DNA of 64,000 bases, from assembly GCA_017619755.1 (NCBI GenBank), contig JAFZRU010000007.1, positions 117,641 through 181,640 on the forward strand, given 5' to 3'. The stretch comes from Prevotella sp. (GTDB lineage: Bacteria > Bacteroidota > Bacteroidia > Bacteroidales > Bacteroidaceae). Below are positions 1 to 8,227 of the stretch, piece by piece. The notes beneath the pieces were generated by a model that ran no database searches, was not told the DNA's origin, and was given only the letters and a program-made list of their open reading frames with translations. A program made the translations under genes and the position numbers. Position 1 is the first letter of the stretch. Every line of letters starts with the position of its first letter.

Positions 1-345
1 TTGTATGTCGAGGTCGGGGTCGTTGTCATACTGAGTATCGGGGAAATCGAGCATCTGCATCCTCACGGGCCAGTAGCCATTGAGGTTGAACGCCTGGCGC
101 GGTGACAAGCGGTAGCGTTTCCAGTTGACCTTTCCGGTGGCTGTTTGAGCATTGAAGCTGACGAGGCTGTCGGCGAGGAAATAGGTGTTGGACAAGTCAT
201 AGAAGTCGGTGGACATGTCCTTGGCGTTGTTTTGAAGGTATTGCACACCGGCATTGGTCTGCAGTTGCGCCTGTGCGCCCATCGGGATGGCAAGGGCGAG
301 GATGGCGACGATGGAACACTTGAGGGCCCGTAATGCTTTTTTCAT
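1..345 (-). CDS. Secreted protein, N-terminal fragment (possibly GH31-type glycosidase)
   Basis: The window edge cuts this gene; only the first 115 codons are seen and no stop is reached. It starts MKKALRALKCS and has a clear signal peptide with a likely cut after MGAQAQ at about residue 27. The mature part (FYDLSNTYFLADSL, NLNGYWPVRMQML, FPDTQYDNDPDLDIQ) reads like the N-terminal beta-sandwich of family 31 glycosidases of Prevotella, but no catalytic residue lies inside the window, so the family is a guess from style. Upstream of the start the DNA is A/T rich. Secretion is well supported, the enzyme family is not. Confidence 0.6.
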   Translation of the reverse strand, partial: MKKALRALKCSIVAILALAIPMGAQAQLQTNAGVQYLQNNAKDMSTDFYDLSNTYFLADSLVSFNAQTATGKVNWKRYRLSPRQAFNLNGYWPVRMQMLDFPDTQYDNDPDLDIQ

Positions 346-468
346 CGTTAGTAATGTGATTAGTTTTGAAATGTGATGCAAATTTAGGGAAAAAAGGTGA
401 AAAGACGAAGGAAAGGGGGGATTTTTTGAACAAGATGTGGTGAGGGGGATTTTGCGAGGGGGGATTTT

Positions 469-575
469 GCGACGGCAGAGCCGTCGCCTGCGGAGAACAG
501 GCGAATGGAGGGTGGCCGTGATACGGCCACAAACGGAACACAAGCAAAGCCAGCAGCGGGGGACCGCTGCTGGCT
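469..575. repeat. Cluster of four small hairpins, including a palindrome repeated elsewhere
   Basis: Four inverted repeats follow one another: GCGACGGC/GCCGTCGC (469-487), GCCTG/CAGGC (486-502), GTGGCCGT/ACGGCCAC (512-530) and the strong stem at 548-575. The third, with its flank ACAAACGGAAC, recurs at 34064-34092 and, with two changes, at 37417-37445. The cluster lies between two minus-strand genes and covers most of the gap 346-606. It looks like a REP-type intergenic element; a coding role is unlikely. Confidence 0.6.
548..575 (-). terminator. Strong stem-loop after the 89-aa gene
   Basis: AGCCAGCAGCGG pairs with CCGCTGCTGGCT around a four-base loop (12-bp stem). It lies about 30 bases past the stop of the minus-strand gene at 607-876 and on that strand is followed by TTGCTTGTG, only partly U-rich. 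Confidence 0.55.
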
Positions 576-606
576 TCTATTTTGGGTGGAGTGACATAAC
601 CTTGTG

Positions 607-876
607 TTAACCTACCTCGTAATATCTGTTGGCCATGTTTTGGATGGCGCTTGTGTTAGGTACGAGCCTTCCATGATCGTCTTTGCTGATGAGCGTTCCA
701 AGCTCGTAGAAATCGCAATGCCTGCATAGTGCGGGGTCGTCAATGACGCTTGCCATCAATTCGGGCTGCACGGCGAGTTGTGCATTGTCGGGGTAGAGGT
801 CACGATGGTGTATGTAATTCCAAATGAGGCCGGTCACATCCTTGACATAAGCGGCCATGTCGTCGAATATCTTCAT
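607..876 (-). CDS. Small hypothetical cytoplasmic protein, 89 aa
   Basis: The protein starts MKIFDDMAAYVKDVTGLIW and ends AIQNMANRYYEVG. There is no signal peptide or membrane segment. A pair of cysteines (ALCRHCDFYELG, about residues 50-53) is the only motif-like feature. Composition (acidic N-terminus, aromatic residues) and the stem-loop behind the stop support a real gene. I do not recognise the family. It stands alone: 260 bases of A/T-rich DNA separate it from the next gene upstream. Confidence 0.6.
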   Translation of the reverse strand: MKIFDDMAAYVKDVTGLIWNYIHHRDLYPDNAQLAVQPELMASVIDDPALCRHCDFYELGTLISKDDHGRLVPNTSAIQNMANRYYEVG

Positions 877-1136
877 TTCCAGATCTTGAACATATTAAGG
901 TTAAAAGTGAATGAATAGAGAGTTGCAAGCGCGATGATTATCGCATGCTTTCCATATATATGACGGATAAAAGGCGAAATTGTTATATAAGATGTATGAT
1001 TTTTTTGATTTTTTATCAAATGGCGAGCAAAATGTCAATCAATAGGGAAAAAAATTAACCATTTGATTGAGCGAGTACGGAGGAGCTTGCTCTTTATGCC
1101 GAGCGTGAAAAAGGTCGAATGGAATTCAACGTTATT
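877..1136. other. A/T-rich intergenic stretch
   Basis: No convincing gene, RNA or strong hairpin is seen in these 260 bases. The left part should hold the promoter of the 89-aa gene, but no good TAnnTTTG box on the minus strand was found. Confidence 0.4.
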
Positions 1137-1508
1137 TCATGGTTTTTCCTCATTCTCAGCTACTCCATCCGCTTGGTGGCTTCTATTATTGACATATTGT
1201 GAATGATTGAGGTGTGTGCGCTCCTCAATGAAATCAGCCAATCCCAGGTTGTCGAGATAGTCATTAGAAATGAAATAACTTTTGTATAGATTGTTGACCT
1301 TCCTGAGCAATGGACTTACCTCCACCTTGAGTTGTCGCAACTCCTCGTCAGTAAAAAGTCTCGTAGGCGATGACAACAGCATCACCTTGACGTGAAACTG
1401 CCGTGCCTCCTGACTGCACTTGAGTGCTTCTTTCTTCAAGTGAAGACGATACGCATATACTGCAACAGCAACAGCTATTAAAAGGACAACAAAAATAACA
1501 GCTACCAT
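1137..1508 (-). CDS. Membrane-anchored small protein, 123 aa
   Basis: The frame is open further upstream, but a promoter box at 1584-1591 on the same strand puts the start inside the longer frame; the ATG at 1508 is the best candidate. From there the protein has one N-terminal membrane segment (MVAVIFVVLLIAVAVAVYAY), a basic edge (RLHLKKEALK) and a roughly 90-residue soluble part with TDEELRQLKVEVSPLLRKVNNLYKSYF-like helices, so it is probably an N-in anchored protein. It does not belong to a family I know. The C-terminus is acidic (VAENEEKP). Confidence 0.5.
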   Translation of the reverse strand: MVAVIFVVLLIAVAVAVYAYRLHLKKEALKCSQEARQFHVKVMLLSSPTRLFTDEELRQLKVEVSPLLRKVNNLYKSYFISNDYLDNLGLADFIEERTHLNHSQYVNNRSHQADGVAENEEKP

Positions 1509-1583
1509 AATGATATTTATTATTATTTCTATTAACCAATCAATCCCGCATACCTTTGTTCGGCGTGAGCTGGAAATCGCGTG

Positions 1584-1591
1584 CAAAGTTA
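1584..1591 (-). promoter_or_regulatory. Bacteroidetes -7 box for the membrane protein
   Basis: TAACTTTG on the minus strand, followed by CACGC. Transcription would begin about 70 bases before the ATG at 1508, which is why the longer upstream frame was not used. Confidence 0.5.
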
Positions 1592-1707
1592 ACATAAATA
1601 GTTGACATTTGTATAGAAAGGAATGAAAAAAAGTGAAAAAAAGTTTGTCGATAGGATATTCCTCCTCATCCATAGGGAATCCCCCTCCATGAAATAGGCG
1701 TCCTCCC

Positions 1708-1738
1708 TTTGTGGAAATTGTAAACATCCTTACCTTTG
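1708..1738 (+). promoter_or_regulatory. Promoter of the His-rich protein gene
   Basis: TTTG at 1708-1711, 19-base spacer, TACCTTTG at 1731-1738. This matches the Bacteroidetes sigma-AB consensus and lies 42 bases before the ATG at 1781. Confidence 0.75.
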
Positions 1739-1780
1739 CCGATGAAAACAAGATGTAAAATCCATATAATACCAATCACA

Positions 1781-2266
1781 ATGAAAAAGATGATATTCTT
1801 GGTGCTGCTGATGACGACCGCCATCACCGCCCATTCGATGAATTACAACACAGCCCGCGAGGAGGCATTGTTCTTAAGCGACAAGATGGCCTACGAACTG
1901 GGGCTTAGCGACGCTCAATACGAGTCAGTATATCGAATCAACCTCGACTACCTACTCCACATGACGAGCCACCGCGACCTTCACGGCCGTTGGTGGGATG
2001 TACGCAACCGCGACCTGCGCCTCGTGCTCAGCCACCCGCAATATGCGCGTTTCATTTCCATCAACTATTTCTACCGTCCTCTTTCCTGGCACTCGGGCCG
2101 GTGGTACTTCCCCATCTACGACCGCTACGCACATGGCCGCATGCTGCGCCATCATCCTCATCCATCAGCCCCCCACCATGCCGCACCCCACGGCCACGGC
2201 GCCCCGGGTCATCACCACGGCACCCCCCACGGAGGTTCACACCACCATTCTCACAGCCGGAGATAA
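1781..2266 (+). CDS. Secreted protein with histidine-rich tail, 161 aa
   Basis: The start at 1781 (MKKMIFLVLLMTTAITAHS) gives a proper signal peptide; an in-frame ATG at 1742 lies only just past the promoter box and was not chosen. The mature part begins with a helical region (ALFLSDKMAYELGLSDAQYESVYRIN), continues with an aromatic/arginine-rich stretch (YFYRPLSWHSGRWYFPIYDRY), and ends in about 45 residues made almost only of His, Pro, Gly, Ala and Ser. Such a tail could bind metal ions, but that is inference from composition. The family is otherwise unknown to me. It has its own promoter and a stem-loop behind it. Confidence 0.7.
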   Translation: MKKMIFLVLLMTTAITAHSMNYNTAREEALFLSDKMAYELGLSDAQYESVYRINLDYLLHMTSHRDLHGRWWDVRNRDLRLVLSHPQYARFISINYFYRPLSWHSGRWYFPIYDRYAHGRMLRHHPHPSAPHHAAPHGHGAPGHHHGTPHGGSHHHSHSRR

Positions 2267-2272
2267 AGTCAA

Positions 2273-2311
2273 CCGCCCTCCCCTTCTGTATGTAACGGAA
2301 AGGGAGGGCGG
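2273..2311. terminator. Bidirectional terminator
   Basis: CCGCCCTCCC (2273-2282) pairs with GGGAGGGCGG (2302-2311), followed by CCATTTAAAAG. It separates the plus-strand gene ending at 2266 from xseB, which ends at 2330 on the other strand. Confidence 0.65.
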
Positions 2312-2329
2312 CCATTTAAAAGCCCACCA

Positions 2330-2521
2330 TTATTCTTCCTCCAAGATTTTCTTTATCTCCTCGTCGGTCTTGGTGAGTTTGTCCTTGCAGAGTTGTATAA
2401 GTTGTTTGGCTCGTTTGAGCTGCTCGGCAAGGGTGTCGATGTCAAGCTGGTCGCTCTCCATTTTCCTCACGATGCTTTCCAATTCACTCACCGCTTGTTC
2501 GTATTTCACATTCTCTTCCAT
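2330..2521 (-). CDS. xseB: Exodeoxyribonuclease VII small subunit
   Basis: The 63-residue protein has the XseB pattern: a YEQAVSELESIVRKMES helix, DIDTLAEQLKRAKQLIQLCKD, then an acidic end (EEIKKILEEE). Length is normal for the family. XseB binds several-fold to XseA to form the single-strand-specific exonuclease VII, which degrades DNA from both ends. xseA is not present in this window; the gene follows the aldo/keto reductase with only three bases between stop and ATG, so it is probably co-transcribed with a gene of unrelated function. Confidence 0.9.
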   Translation of the reverse strand: MEENVKYEQAVSELESIVRKMESDQLDIDTLAEQLKRAKQLIQLCKDKLTKTDEEIKKILEEE

Positions 2522-2524
2522 ACG

Positions 2525-3967
2525 TCAATCGTTTTCATTGGGTTGTTGCTCGTCGCCCTTGAAGAGGACGGGATTTCTCCTGAGATTTTCCACAAATTCG
2601 TCTATTTTGTGCAGTTCCCGAGGTATTCTGATGTTCTGCGGGCAATGCGGCTCACACTGTCCGCACCCTATGCAGTGGTTGGCCTGTCTCATTCGCGGCA
2701 CGGCCCTGTCGAGACCTATCAGATATTCCCGTCTTCGCTTGACATACTCCTCTGCCATGTTTTCAACGGGCAGCCTCCCCTCGTTCTTGCATTTGTTGTA
2801 ATGCACGAAGATGGCGGGAATATCGATGCCGTAAGGGCAAGGCATGCAATACTTGCAGTCGTTACAGGGGATGTTGTTCACCCCCACGATCTCCTTGGCC
2901 ACTTCATAAAGGAAATTCTTATCTTCCTCCGTCACCGGCACGAGTGGGCAGTACGACAACAAGTTGTCCTTGAGGTGCTCCATATACGTCATCCCACTCA
3001 GCACGGTGAGCACACCCTCTGGTGAGCCGGCATATCTGAATGCCCACGAAGCGATGGACTTCTCCGAGTCGCGCTGCTTGAGGCGTGTGGCGAGGAATTG
3101 TGGCAGTTTGGCAAGCCTGCCTCCAAGGAGCGGCTCCATGATAACGGCAGGTATTCCCCTTTTCTGCAATTCTGCATAGAGATAGTTTGCATCCGTATTA
3201 CTATCGTTGATTTCGTTGGCATAATCCCAGTCGAGGTAGTTGAGTTCCACTTGTACGAAATCCCATTTGTACTTGTCGTGATGTTCGAGCAAGTAGTCGA
3301 ACACCTCGATGTCTCCATGGTAAGAGAAGCCAAGGTTTCTGATGCGCCCCGCCTCACGTTCCTGCAGCAGGAAGTCGAGGATGCCATTGTCGAGGTACCT
3401 CTGCCTGAGGTTATCCATCCCTCCCCCACCAATGGCGTGGAGAAGGTAATAGTCGATATAATCCACTTGAAGTTCCTTCATGGAGTTGTGGTACATCTCT
3501 ATGGATGCTTGCTTGGACCAAGTCTCCGGGTTGAAATTGGAGAGTTTGGTAGCCACGAAATATTTCTCCCTTGGATGCTTGTGCAGCGCGATGCCTGTGG
3601 ATGCTTCCGACATTCCCTGGCAATAAGCGGGCGATGTGTCGAAATAGTTGACTCCGTGCTCAATGGCGTAGTCCACAAGCTTGTTGACCATCTCCTGGTC
3701 AATTTTCTCCTTTTGTTGTCCTCCTTCTTTATATGGAATGGTGGGCAGCCTCATCATGCCATAACCCAAGAGCGATACTTTCTCCTTGGTTTTAGGATTT
3801 TCACGGTAGCTCATCTTGCCGATGGGCGGTTCCACCTGATTCTTGTAATCATCCTCCGAGCCAGAGATGCCGCCGTTTTTTCCACCACAGCCAGCCAATG
3901 CCGCCGACGTGGCCAACGCCCCTCCGCCGAATAATTTGAGGAAATTCCTTCTTGATATCTTTTTCAT
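2525..3967 (-). CDS. Tat-exported Fe-S aldo/keto reductase
   Basis: Starting at the ATG at 3967 (a GTG precedes it), the protein of 480 residues begins with a twin-arginine signal, SRRNFLKLFGGG, and a lipobox-like LAGC at residue 27, so it is probably exported folded and may be lipid-anchored. The central part is an aldo/keto reductase barrel with the catalytic set visible: YFDTSPAYCQG (Asp, Tyr), FVATKLSN (Lys) and YYLLHAIGG (His). The C-terminus carries ferredoxin-like cysteine clusters, CNDCKYCMPCPYGIDIP and CIGCGQCEPHCPQNIRIP, enough for two 4Fe-4S clusters. The neighbour upstream is a membrane polyferredoxin; together they suggest electron transfer between membrane carriers and an unknown carbonyl substrate. 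Confidence 0.85.
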   Translation of the reverse strand: MKKISRRNFLKLFGGGALATSAALAGCGGKNGGISGSEDDYKNQVEPPIGKMSYRENPKTKEKVSLLGYGMMRLPTIPYKEGGQQKEKIDQEMVNKLVDYAIEHGVNYFDTSPAYCQGMSEASTGIALHKHPREKYFVATKLSNFNPETWSKQASIEMYHNSMKELQVDYIDYYLLHAIGGGGMDNLRQRYLDNGILDFLLQEREAGRIRNLGFSYHGDIEVFDYLLEHHDKYKWDFVQVELNYLDWDYANEINDSNTDANYLYAELQKRGIPAVIMEPLLGGRLAKLPQFLATRLKQRDSEKSIASWAFRYAGSPEGVLTVLSGMTYMEHLKDNLLSYCPLVPVTEEDKNFLYEVAKEIVGVNNIPCNDCKYCMPCPYGIDIPAIFVHYNKCKNEGRLPVENMAEEYVKRRREYLIGLDRAVPRMRQANHCIGCGQCEPHCPQNIRIPRELHKIDEFVENLRRNPVLFKGDEQQPNEND

Positions 3968-4026
3968 CACTTGAATAATTGCAAATTATTAACATCTACA
4001 CATGTCATACAGTCCGACACAGAGTG

Positions 4027-5502
4027 TCAGACCTCCTTATGCACCTCGTGTCCTTCAACGTAGATGGCCGTATGAGGCCTTGCGGGGCATAGATGCTCGC
4101 AGGCACCACACCCGATGCATCGCTCTTCGTTGACAGCTGGCACGAACGGGGTGTTCTCGTCCTCTTCATCAAGCGGCACCATCTCAATGGCCCCCACAGG
4201 ACAGTGCCTGGCGCAGTTACCGCACTCCACGCCATCGGTGATGGCGACACAGTTTTTCTTCACCCACACGGCGTGTCCTATCTGTATGGCAGCCTTGTCC
4301 TCATCCCTGATGGGCTTGATGGCCCCTGTGGGACAGACAGACGAGCATCGCGTACACTCCGGCCGGCAATATCCCCTCTCATACGACATGACGGGCTGCA
4401 TGAGCGTCATCAGTCCGGCGGAGGGTCTGAGCACCTGGTTGGGACATTCCGACACGCACAGTTGGCAGGCTGTGCACCGCTTGGCCATGTTGGCGGCACT
4501 CATCGAACCCGGCGGCGTGATGGGTGTCTGTCGATACGGCGCCACCTTGTCCTCGATGACAGCGAGACCTCCGTCCACCTTCTTCTTCTCCTGTGCGATG
4601 GCCGCAGTGGTGGCCAACGCCGTGGCCATGAGGAACGCCCGCTTTCCCTTGTCGGGTGTCTCAGCCGTCTCGTTCTGTCGTGCTGGCACTGGCACCTTGT
4701 GGGCGTATTTCAACGCACCGAACTTGCACTTCTCCAAACAGTTGCCACATACCACGCAACGGCTGTAATCGACAGAATGTGTCTTGTAATCGATACAGGC
4801 AGCCTTGCAGTTTTTGGAACATTGTGAACAGTTGCGGCATTTTTCCTCATCGAAGAACACCTTCAACCATGAGAAGCGAGCGAAGAACCCCAGCAACGTA
4901 CCCACGGGGCAAATGGTGTTACAATAGGTACGTCCGTTCTTCCAAGCCAGGATGGCGATGACGATGAAGGTAACGAGTGCGATAAGGAAGGTAGGCATGC
5001 CACACATCCACACATCCACCCTGTAAAAGGCATAGCTGTCGGCATTCTCGGCGATGGAGGCGAAGAGGTTGTTGCCCATCATCCATAGAGGCTGCAACAA
5101 ATGCGTGGCGATGCGTCCGAAACTACTGTAGGGAGCAAGCAATGCCACCAAAGCCCCCGCCCCTGCAAGGAAGGCCGCCACCATGACCACGAGCATGGTG
5201 TATCTGAACCACGAGACGGCTTTGGAGTAGGAATATTTGTTGCGTTTTCGCCTCAGCCGCGCAAGCAGGTCTTGCATCACCCCCAAAGGACACACCACGG
5301 AACAGTAGATGCGCCCGAAAACGAGCGTGATGAGCAGCAGCACAGCCACAACGATGAAGTTCAAGGCCAGCAGTGCCGGCAGGAACTGTACTTTTGGCAT
5401 CCAACCGAACCAATGATGGAAGGTGCCGGTGAAATCGAGAAATAGCAGAGTGATTCCTAAAAACATCACCGCCGCCAAGATGATTCTAATTTTCCTTAGC
5501 AT
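4027..5502 (-). CDS. Membrane polyferredoxin (NapH-like N-terminus)
   Basis: This 491-residue protein starts with four to five membrane segments. Between them are two CxxxCP motifs (YCSVVCPLG, YCNTICPVG) as in NapH/CcoG-type proteins. Then come many ferredoxin clusters: CRNCSQCSKNC, CVVCGNCLEKC, CTACQLCVSECP, CRPECTRCSSVCP, VECGNCARHCP and CIGCGACEHLCP. It likely passes electrons from the quinone pool or a cytoplasmic donor to the exported aldo/keto reductase encoded 59 bases downstream. A stretch KRAFLMATALATTAAIA in the middle looks like an internal second signal-like helix, as if a NapG-type protein had fused to NapH. A TACCTTTA box on the minus strand at 5544-5551 may be the promoter. Confidence 0.8.
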   Translation of the reverse strand: MLRKIRIILAAVMFLGITLLFLDFTGTFHHWFGWMPKVQFLPALLALNFIVVAVLLLITLVFGRIYCSVVCPLGVMQDLLARLRRKRNKYSYSKAVSWFRYTMLVVMVAAFLAGAGALVALLAPYSSFGRIATHLLQPLWMMGNNLFASIAENADSYAFYRVDVWMCGMPTFLIALVTFIVIAILAWKNGRTYCNTICPVGTLLGFFARFSWLKVFFDEEKCRNCSQCSKNCKAACIDYKTHSVDYSRCVVCGNCLEKCKFGALKYAHKVPVPARQNETAETPDKGKRAFLMATALATTAAIAQEKKKVDGGLAVIEDKVAPYRQTPITPPGSMSAANMAKRCTACQLCVSECPNQVLRPSAGLMTLMQPVMSYERGYCRPECTRCSSVCPTGAIKPIRDEDKAAIQIGHAVWVKKNCVAITDGVECGNCARHCPVGAIEMVPLDEEDENTPFVPAVNEERCIGCGACEHLCPARPHTAIYVEGHEVHKEV

Positions 5503-5666
5503 CAAGTTTGTGTATTATGTGTGAGAATCCCAATATGAAAGGGTAAAGGTATTAATGTCACCAATCGAATTTGTTGGCAAATATAGCAAGAAAATAGCAT
5601 ACCGCCAAATATTTTGGCAGTAAAGTTTCCAATTATTGTCCAAAAGGAAATGACATGCTACATTTT

Positions 5667-6260
5667 TCAATCCCACCCTCTTAGCGTGATGTGGTTGAAA
5701 GCCTCCTGCATGTCGTGTGCAAACCTGTTGAGGAATCCGTCATCCCAAGGCATTCCAAGCATGTCTCCATATCTGTTGGACACATCCTTCCCAGTTTTAG
5801 TATCGATGAACTTCGTCAGTTTCAACGCCGTGCCGTCATCTGCGGCACGGTCATACCATCTGGTCTCGCATTTCACCCCTTTCTCCTGCTCTGCGGTATA
5901 GAAGTAGAAGATGAGGCTCTCATCTTTGGGGTCGTACAGGAACTCCTCGTAGCTGTTGACCCCTCCCTTGAGCGTTCGCCGAAGGAGGTTGAGCTTGCAA
6001 TACGGTATTTCCACTACTTCCACCACGTCAGTCAAGTAAAAGAAATCGAGCGTTTGCACACTTGCCACCCCGTCCGTCTTGTCACGCAGGGTGGTGGTGA
6101 CCATGTTGTCAGCCGAGCGTTTTGCATGCTCTTGTGCCTCCTGGTAAATCTTGCGAATATAGGCAATCCTATCCTTGGACTGCTTGCTGTTTTGTGCCAT
6201 CAAAGGCATAGCCATGAAGACGGCAATGGCCAATATAAGACATTTATTCAACTTTTTCAT
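5667..6260 (-). CDS. Secreted protein of unknown function, 197 aa
   Basis: MKKLNKCLILAIAVFMAMPLMAQ is a standard signal peptide; the frame is open ten codons further upstream but the Lys-rich start at 6260 is preferred. The mature part is rich in charged residues and has a pattern of beta strands (VEVVEIPYCKLNLLRRTL, SLIFYFYTAEQEKGVKCETRWYDRAADD). Periplasmic or surface location is likely. Similar proteins of this size are common in Prevotella but I cannot name a function. It is followed on the same strand by the polyferredoxin after 164 bases, and preceded by the GH43 gene 53 bases away, so the three could be read together. Confidence 0.65.
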   Translation of the reverse strand: MKKLNKCLILAIAVFMAMPLMAQNSKQSKDRIAYIRKIYQEAQEHAKRSADNMVTTTLRDKTDGVASVQTLDFFYLTDVVEVVEIPYCKLNLLRRTLKGGVNSYEEFLYDPKDESLIFYFYTAEQEKGVKCETRWYDRAADDGTALKLTKFIDTKTGKDVSNRYGDMLGMPWDDGFLNRFAHDMQEAFNHITLRGWD

Positions 6261-6313
6261 TTCAAAATGGTTATACGATGATGTGACCACCTTCGGAACA
6301 TACTCTTTCGAGG

Positions 6314-7996
6314 TTATCTACGCAAGTATTTTTTACCATTCTTGATATAGATGCCTTTACCGCCCCTGTCCGTTTGTCGGATGCCGGAAACACCATATAC
6401 CTCGGATTGTTGCTCGTCTTTGTGGATGACCGACAAGCCATCGGGATCATCCTGTGTGAACTGCCATGCGTCAAATTGTGCATTTTCCGCCTCCGTGAAG
6501 ACAAAGAACACGCTTTTGACCCCATTAAAGAGGGTTGGGTCGATAGTGATGTTGTGTTCTTCCATACTGGTGGAATTGAACTGCACAGTAGCTGCCGGCT
6601 GCGCATTGACGCTCTTCAGCCTGATTTCCAGCGTTCCCTTTCCACTTGCCTTGAGTGTGAAGGCCCTCGCCCCGATGCTTCCGAAATCCACGTTACGCAG
6701 CATCGTCCAAGCACCTGCATTCATTTTGACTTGCAAGTTGGAGGAGGCATCATTTCCTAAAGAACTGACGTAGGTGACTTTGGAAATATTTTTAAAATCC
6801 TCGTAAGAGATTCCTCCCGATGTAGCCATGGTTTCGGCCTGTTGTAAAATGTAAGGATTGAGATTGTGGACAGCCTGTGGCCCGTTGTTGGTCATAGTCA
6901 CCTTTCCAATGAGCTGCTTGTCCTCTTGTACGGTGACCTTTTCCACTCCGATGGAACGGAAACCGGAAGCTCCCGTCTTCATATTTTGTTCGAGCACCAT
7001 GGAGTGATAGAACAAATAGTAGTTGCCGGCGAATTTCTGCAAGTGCGTGTGGTTGTTCCCCCATCCGAAACCAAAGTTTCCCGGGTTGGGCACATATTCC
7101 CCCTTGTACTCCCACGCATCGGGGTCGAGCGGGTTGTCGGTCACCATGTAACACATGCTGCACGTCGAAGGAGCCGGTGCCGACCCTCGCTTGGCGTAAC
7201 TGTTCCAGTCGTTTCGGTCAGACCACGAGGTGTTGTACGTATAAACATATCTTCCGTTCATCATATTGAGTTCGCTGGCTTCGAAGAGATAAGGAGCCGG
7301 AAGGTTAACCGCCTTGCCGTCAAGCTCCGTCATGCTTTTCTTGAGCTTGGCGATGCGCGAATTACCTGGCATGAGCTGGTTTCCTTGGCTGTTGGGGTCT
7401 CCCCCTCCGAAGGCAATCCATCCCGTTCCCTCATCATCAATGACCACTCCCGGGTCGAAAATCCAATTGCACGGGCTGACACCGGGCGTGTTGCTATCAA
7501 TAAGAGGTTTGCTGAGCGGCGACTTCCAGGGACCGACCGGGGAACTTGCCTTAATCATTCCCACGCTTCCCCCACTATTGGCAAAATAGAGGAAGAACTC
7601 ATTTTGCCCTAAGTCATTCACCCTCCAAGTAACAGAGGGTGCCCATGAGGCGGCAAACCTCCATCCCCATGAACTGCAAACCTTTCCCACATCAATGGTG
7701 CCGTGGAAAGTCCAGTTGACCATATCGTCGGACGAGAAGACAACAAGCGACTTGATGTCTCCGTATCCGTTGCTGTCCTTCTTCCCATTGGCAATGAATT
7801 GCTGATGGTCGTTGGAACCATACACATAGACCCTTCCGTCAAATTCGAGAGCCGTAGGGTCTGCACAGAACACACATGGGCTGATGGGGTTGCCATGTAT
7901 GGCAGCCTTGTAACTTTTAGCCACGCTTTGGGCATGAACCATTACGGAGGCACTGAAAAGCACACATCCGGTCAATAATCTTATTTTCATCTTCAT
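6314..7996 (-). CDS. Secreted glycoside hydrolase family 43 with C-terminal CBM6
   Basis: After a signal peptide (MKMKIRLLTGC...VMVHAQ) the 560-residue protein shows the GH43 five-blade pattern: CADPTALEFDGRVYVYGSND carries the base aspartate, the segment WIFDPGVVIDDEG the pKa-modulating aspartate, and LFEASELNMMNGRYVYTYNTS the acid glutamate. From about residue 400 (ILQQAETMATSGGISYEDF) the typical start of a CBM6 beta-sandwich is seen, ending with FDAWQFTQ. Such enzymes trim xylan or arabinan side chains; the exact substrate cannot be told. The C-terminus GIYIKNGKKYLRR is a surface/secretion-type tail. The ATG at 7990 is an alternative start. A TAACTTTG box at 8041-8048 (minus) is its likely promoter. 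Confidence 0.88.
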   Translation of the reverse strand: MKMKIRLLTGCVLFSASVMVHAQSVAKSYKAAIHGNPISPCVFCADPTALEFDGRVYVYGSNDHQQFIANGKKDSNGYGDIKSLVVFSSDDMVNWTFHGTIDVGKVCSSWGWRFAASWAPSVTWRVNDLGQNEFFLYFANSGGSVGMIKASSPVGPWKSPLSKPLIDSNTPGVSPCNWIFDPGVVIDDEGTGWIAFGGGDPNSQGNQLMPGNSRIAKLKKSMTELDGKAVNLPAPYLFEASELNMMNGRYVYTYNTSWSDRNDWNSYAKRGSAPAPSTCSMCYMVTDNPLDPDAWEYKGEYVPNPGNFGFGWGNNHTHLQKFAGNYYLFYHSMVLEQNMKTGASGFRSIGVEKVTVQEDKQLIGKVTMTNNGPQAVHNLNPYILQQAETMATSGGISYEDFKNISKVTYVSSLGNDASSNLQVKMNAGAWTMLRNVDFGSIGARAFTLKASGKGTLEIRLKSVNAQPAATVQFNSTSMEEHNITIDPTLFNGVKSVFFVFTEAENAQFDAWQFTQDDPDGLSVIHKDEQQSEVYGVSGIRQTDRGGKGIYIKNGKKYLRR

Positions 7997-8139
7997 TTGG
8001 TTTGATTTCTTACTGATTACTGTCTTTAGATTTGCGGTGGCAAAGTTAGCAATAGAAATCGAATTAAGGTGCATCAGCAACAAAAAAAAGAAGAAAAAGG
8101 CGAAGAAAACATAACATAATTTAAAAAGAGGAGAATATT

Positions 8140-8170
8140 TTTGTGTTGAAAAAGTATTTCACTACCTTTG
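8140..8170 (+). promoter_or_regulatory. Promoter of the rsmG-ruvC-fbp operon
   Basis: TTTG at 8140-8143, a 19-base spacer and TACCTTTG at 8163-8170. It excludes the in-frame TTG at 8168 as start of the first gene and would drive the overlapping genes up to 16841. Confidence 0.75.
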
Positions 8171-8227
8171 CACGTCCATAATCAACATAGAGGCGCACCA
8201 CCCCTCATAGGTCAAGCGCCCGACGAA

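Noticed and set aside
197-547. Antisense frame through the hairpin cluster
   Set aside because: It runs across palindromes and the start of the secreted protein gene; similar short frames appear at other copies of the palindrome, so they are repeat artefacts.
1551-1558. TACCTTTG on the plus strand as a promoter
   Set aside because: It lies inside the leader of a minus-strand gene and no plus-strand gene follows for more than 200 bases before the better box at 1731.
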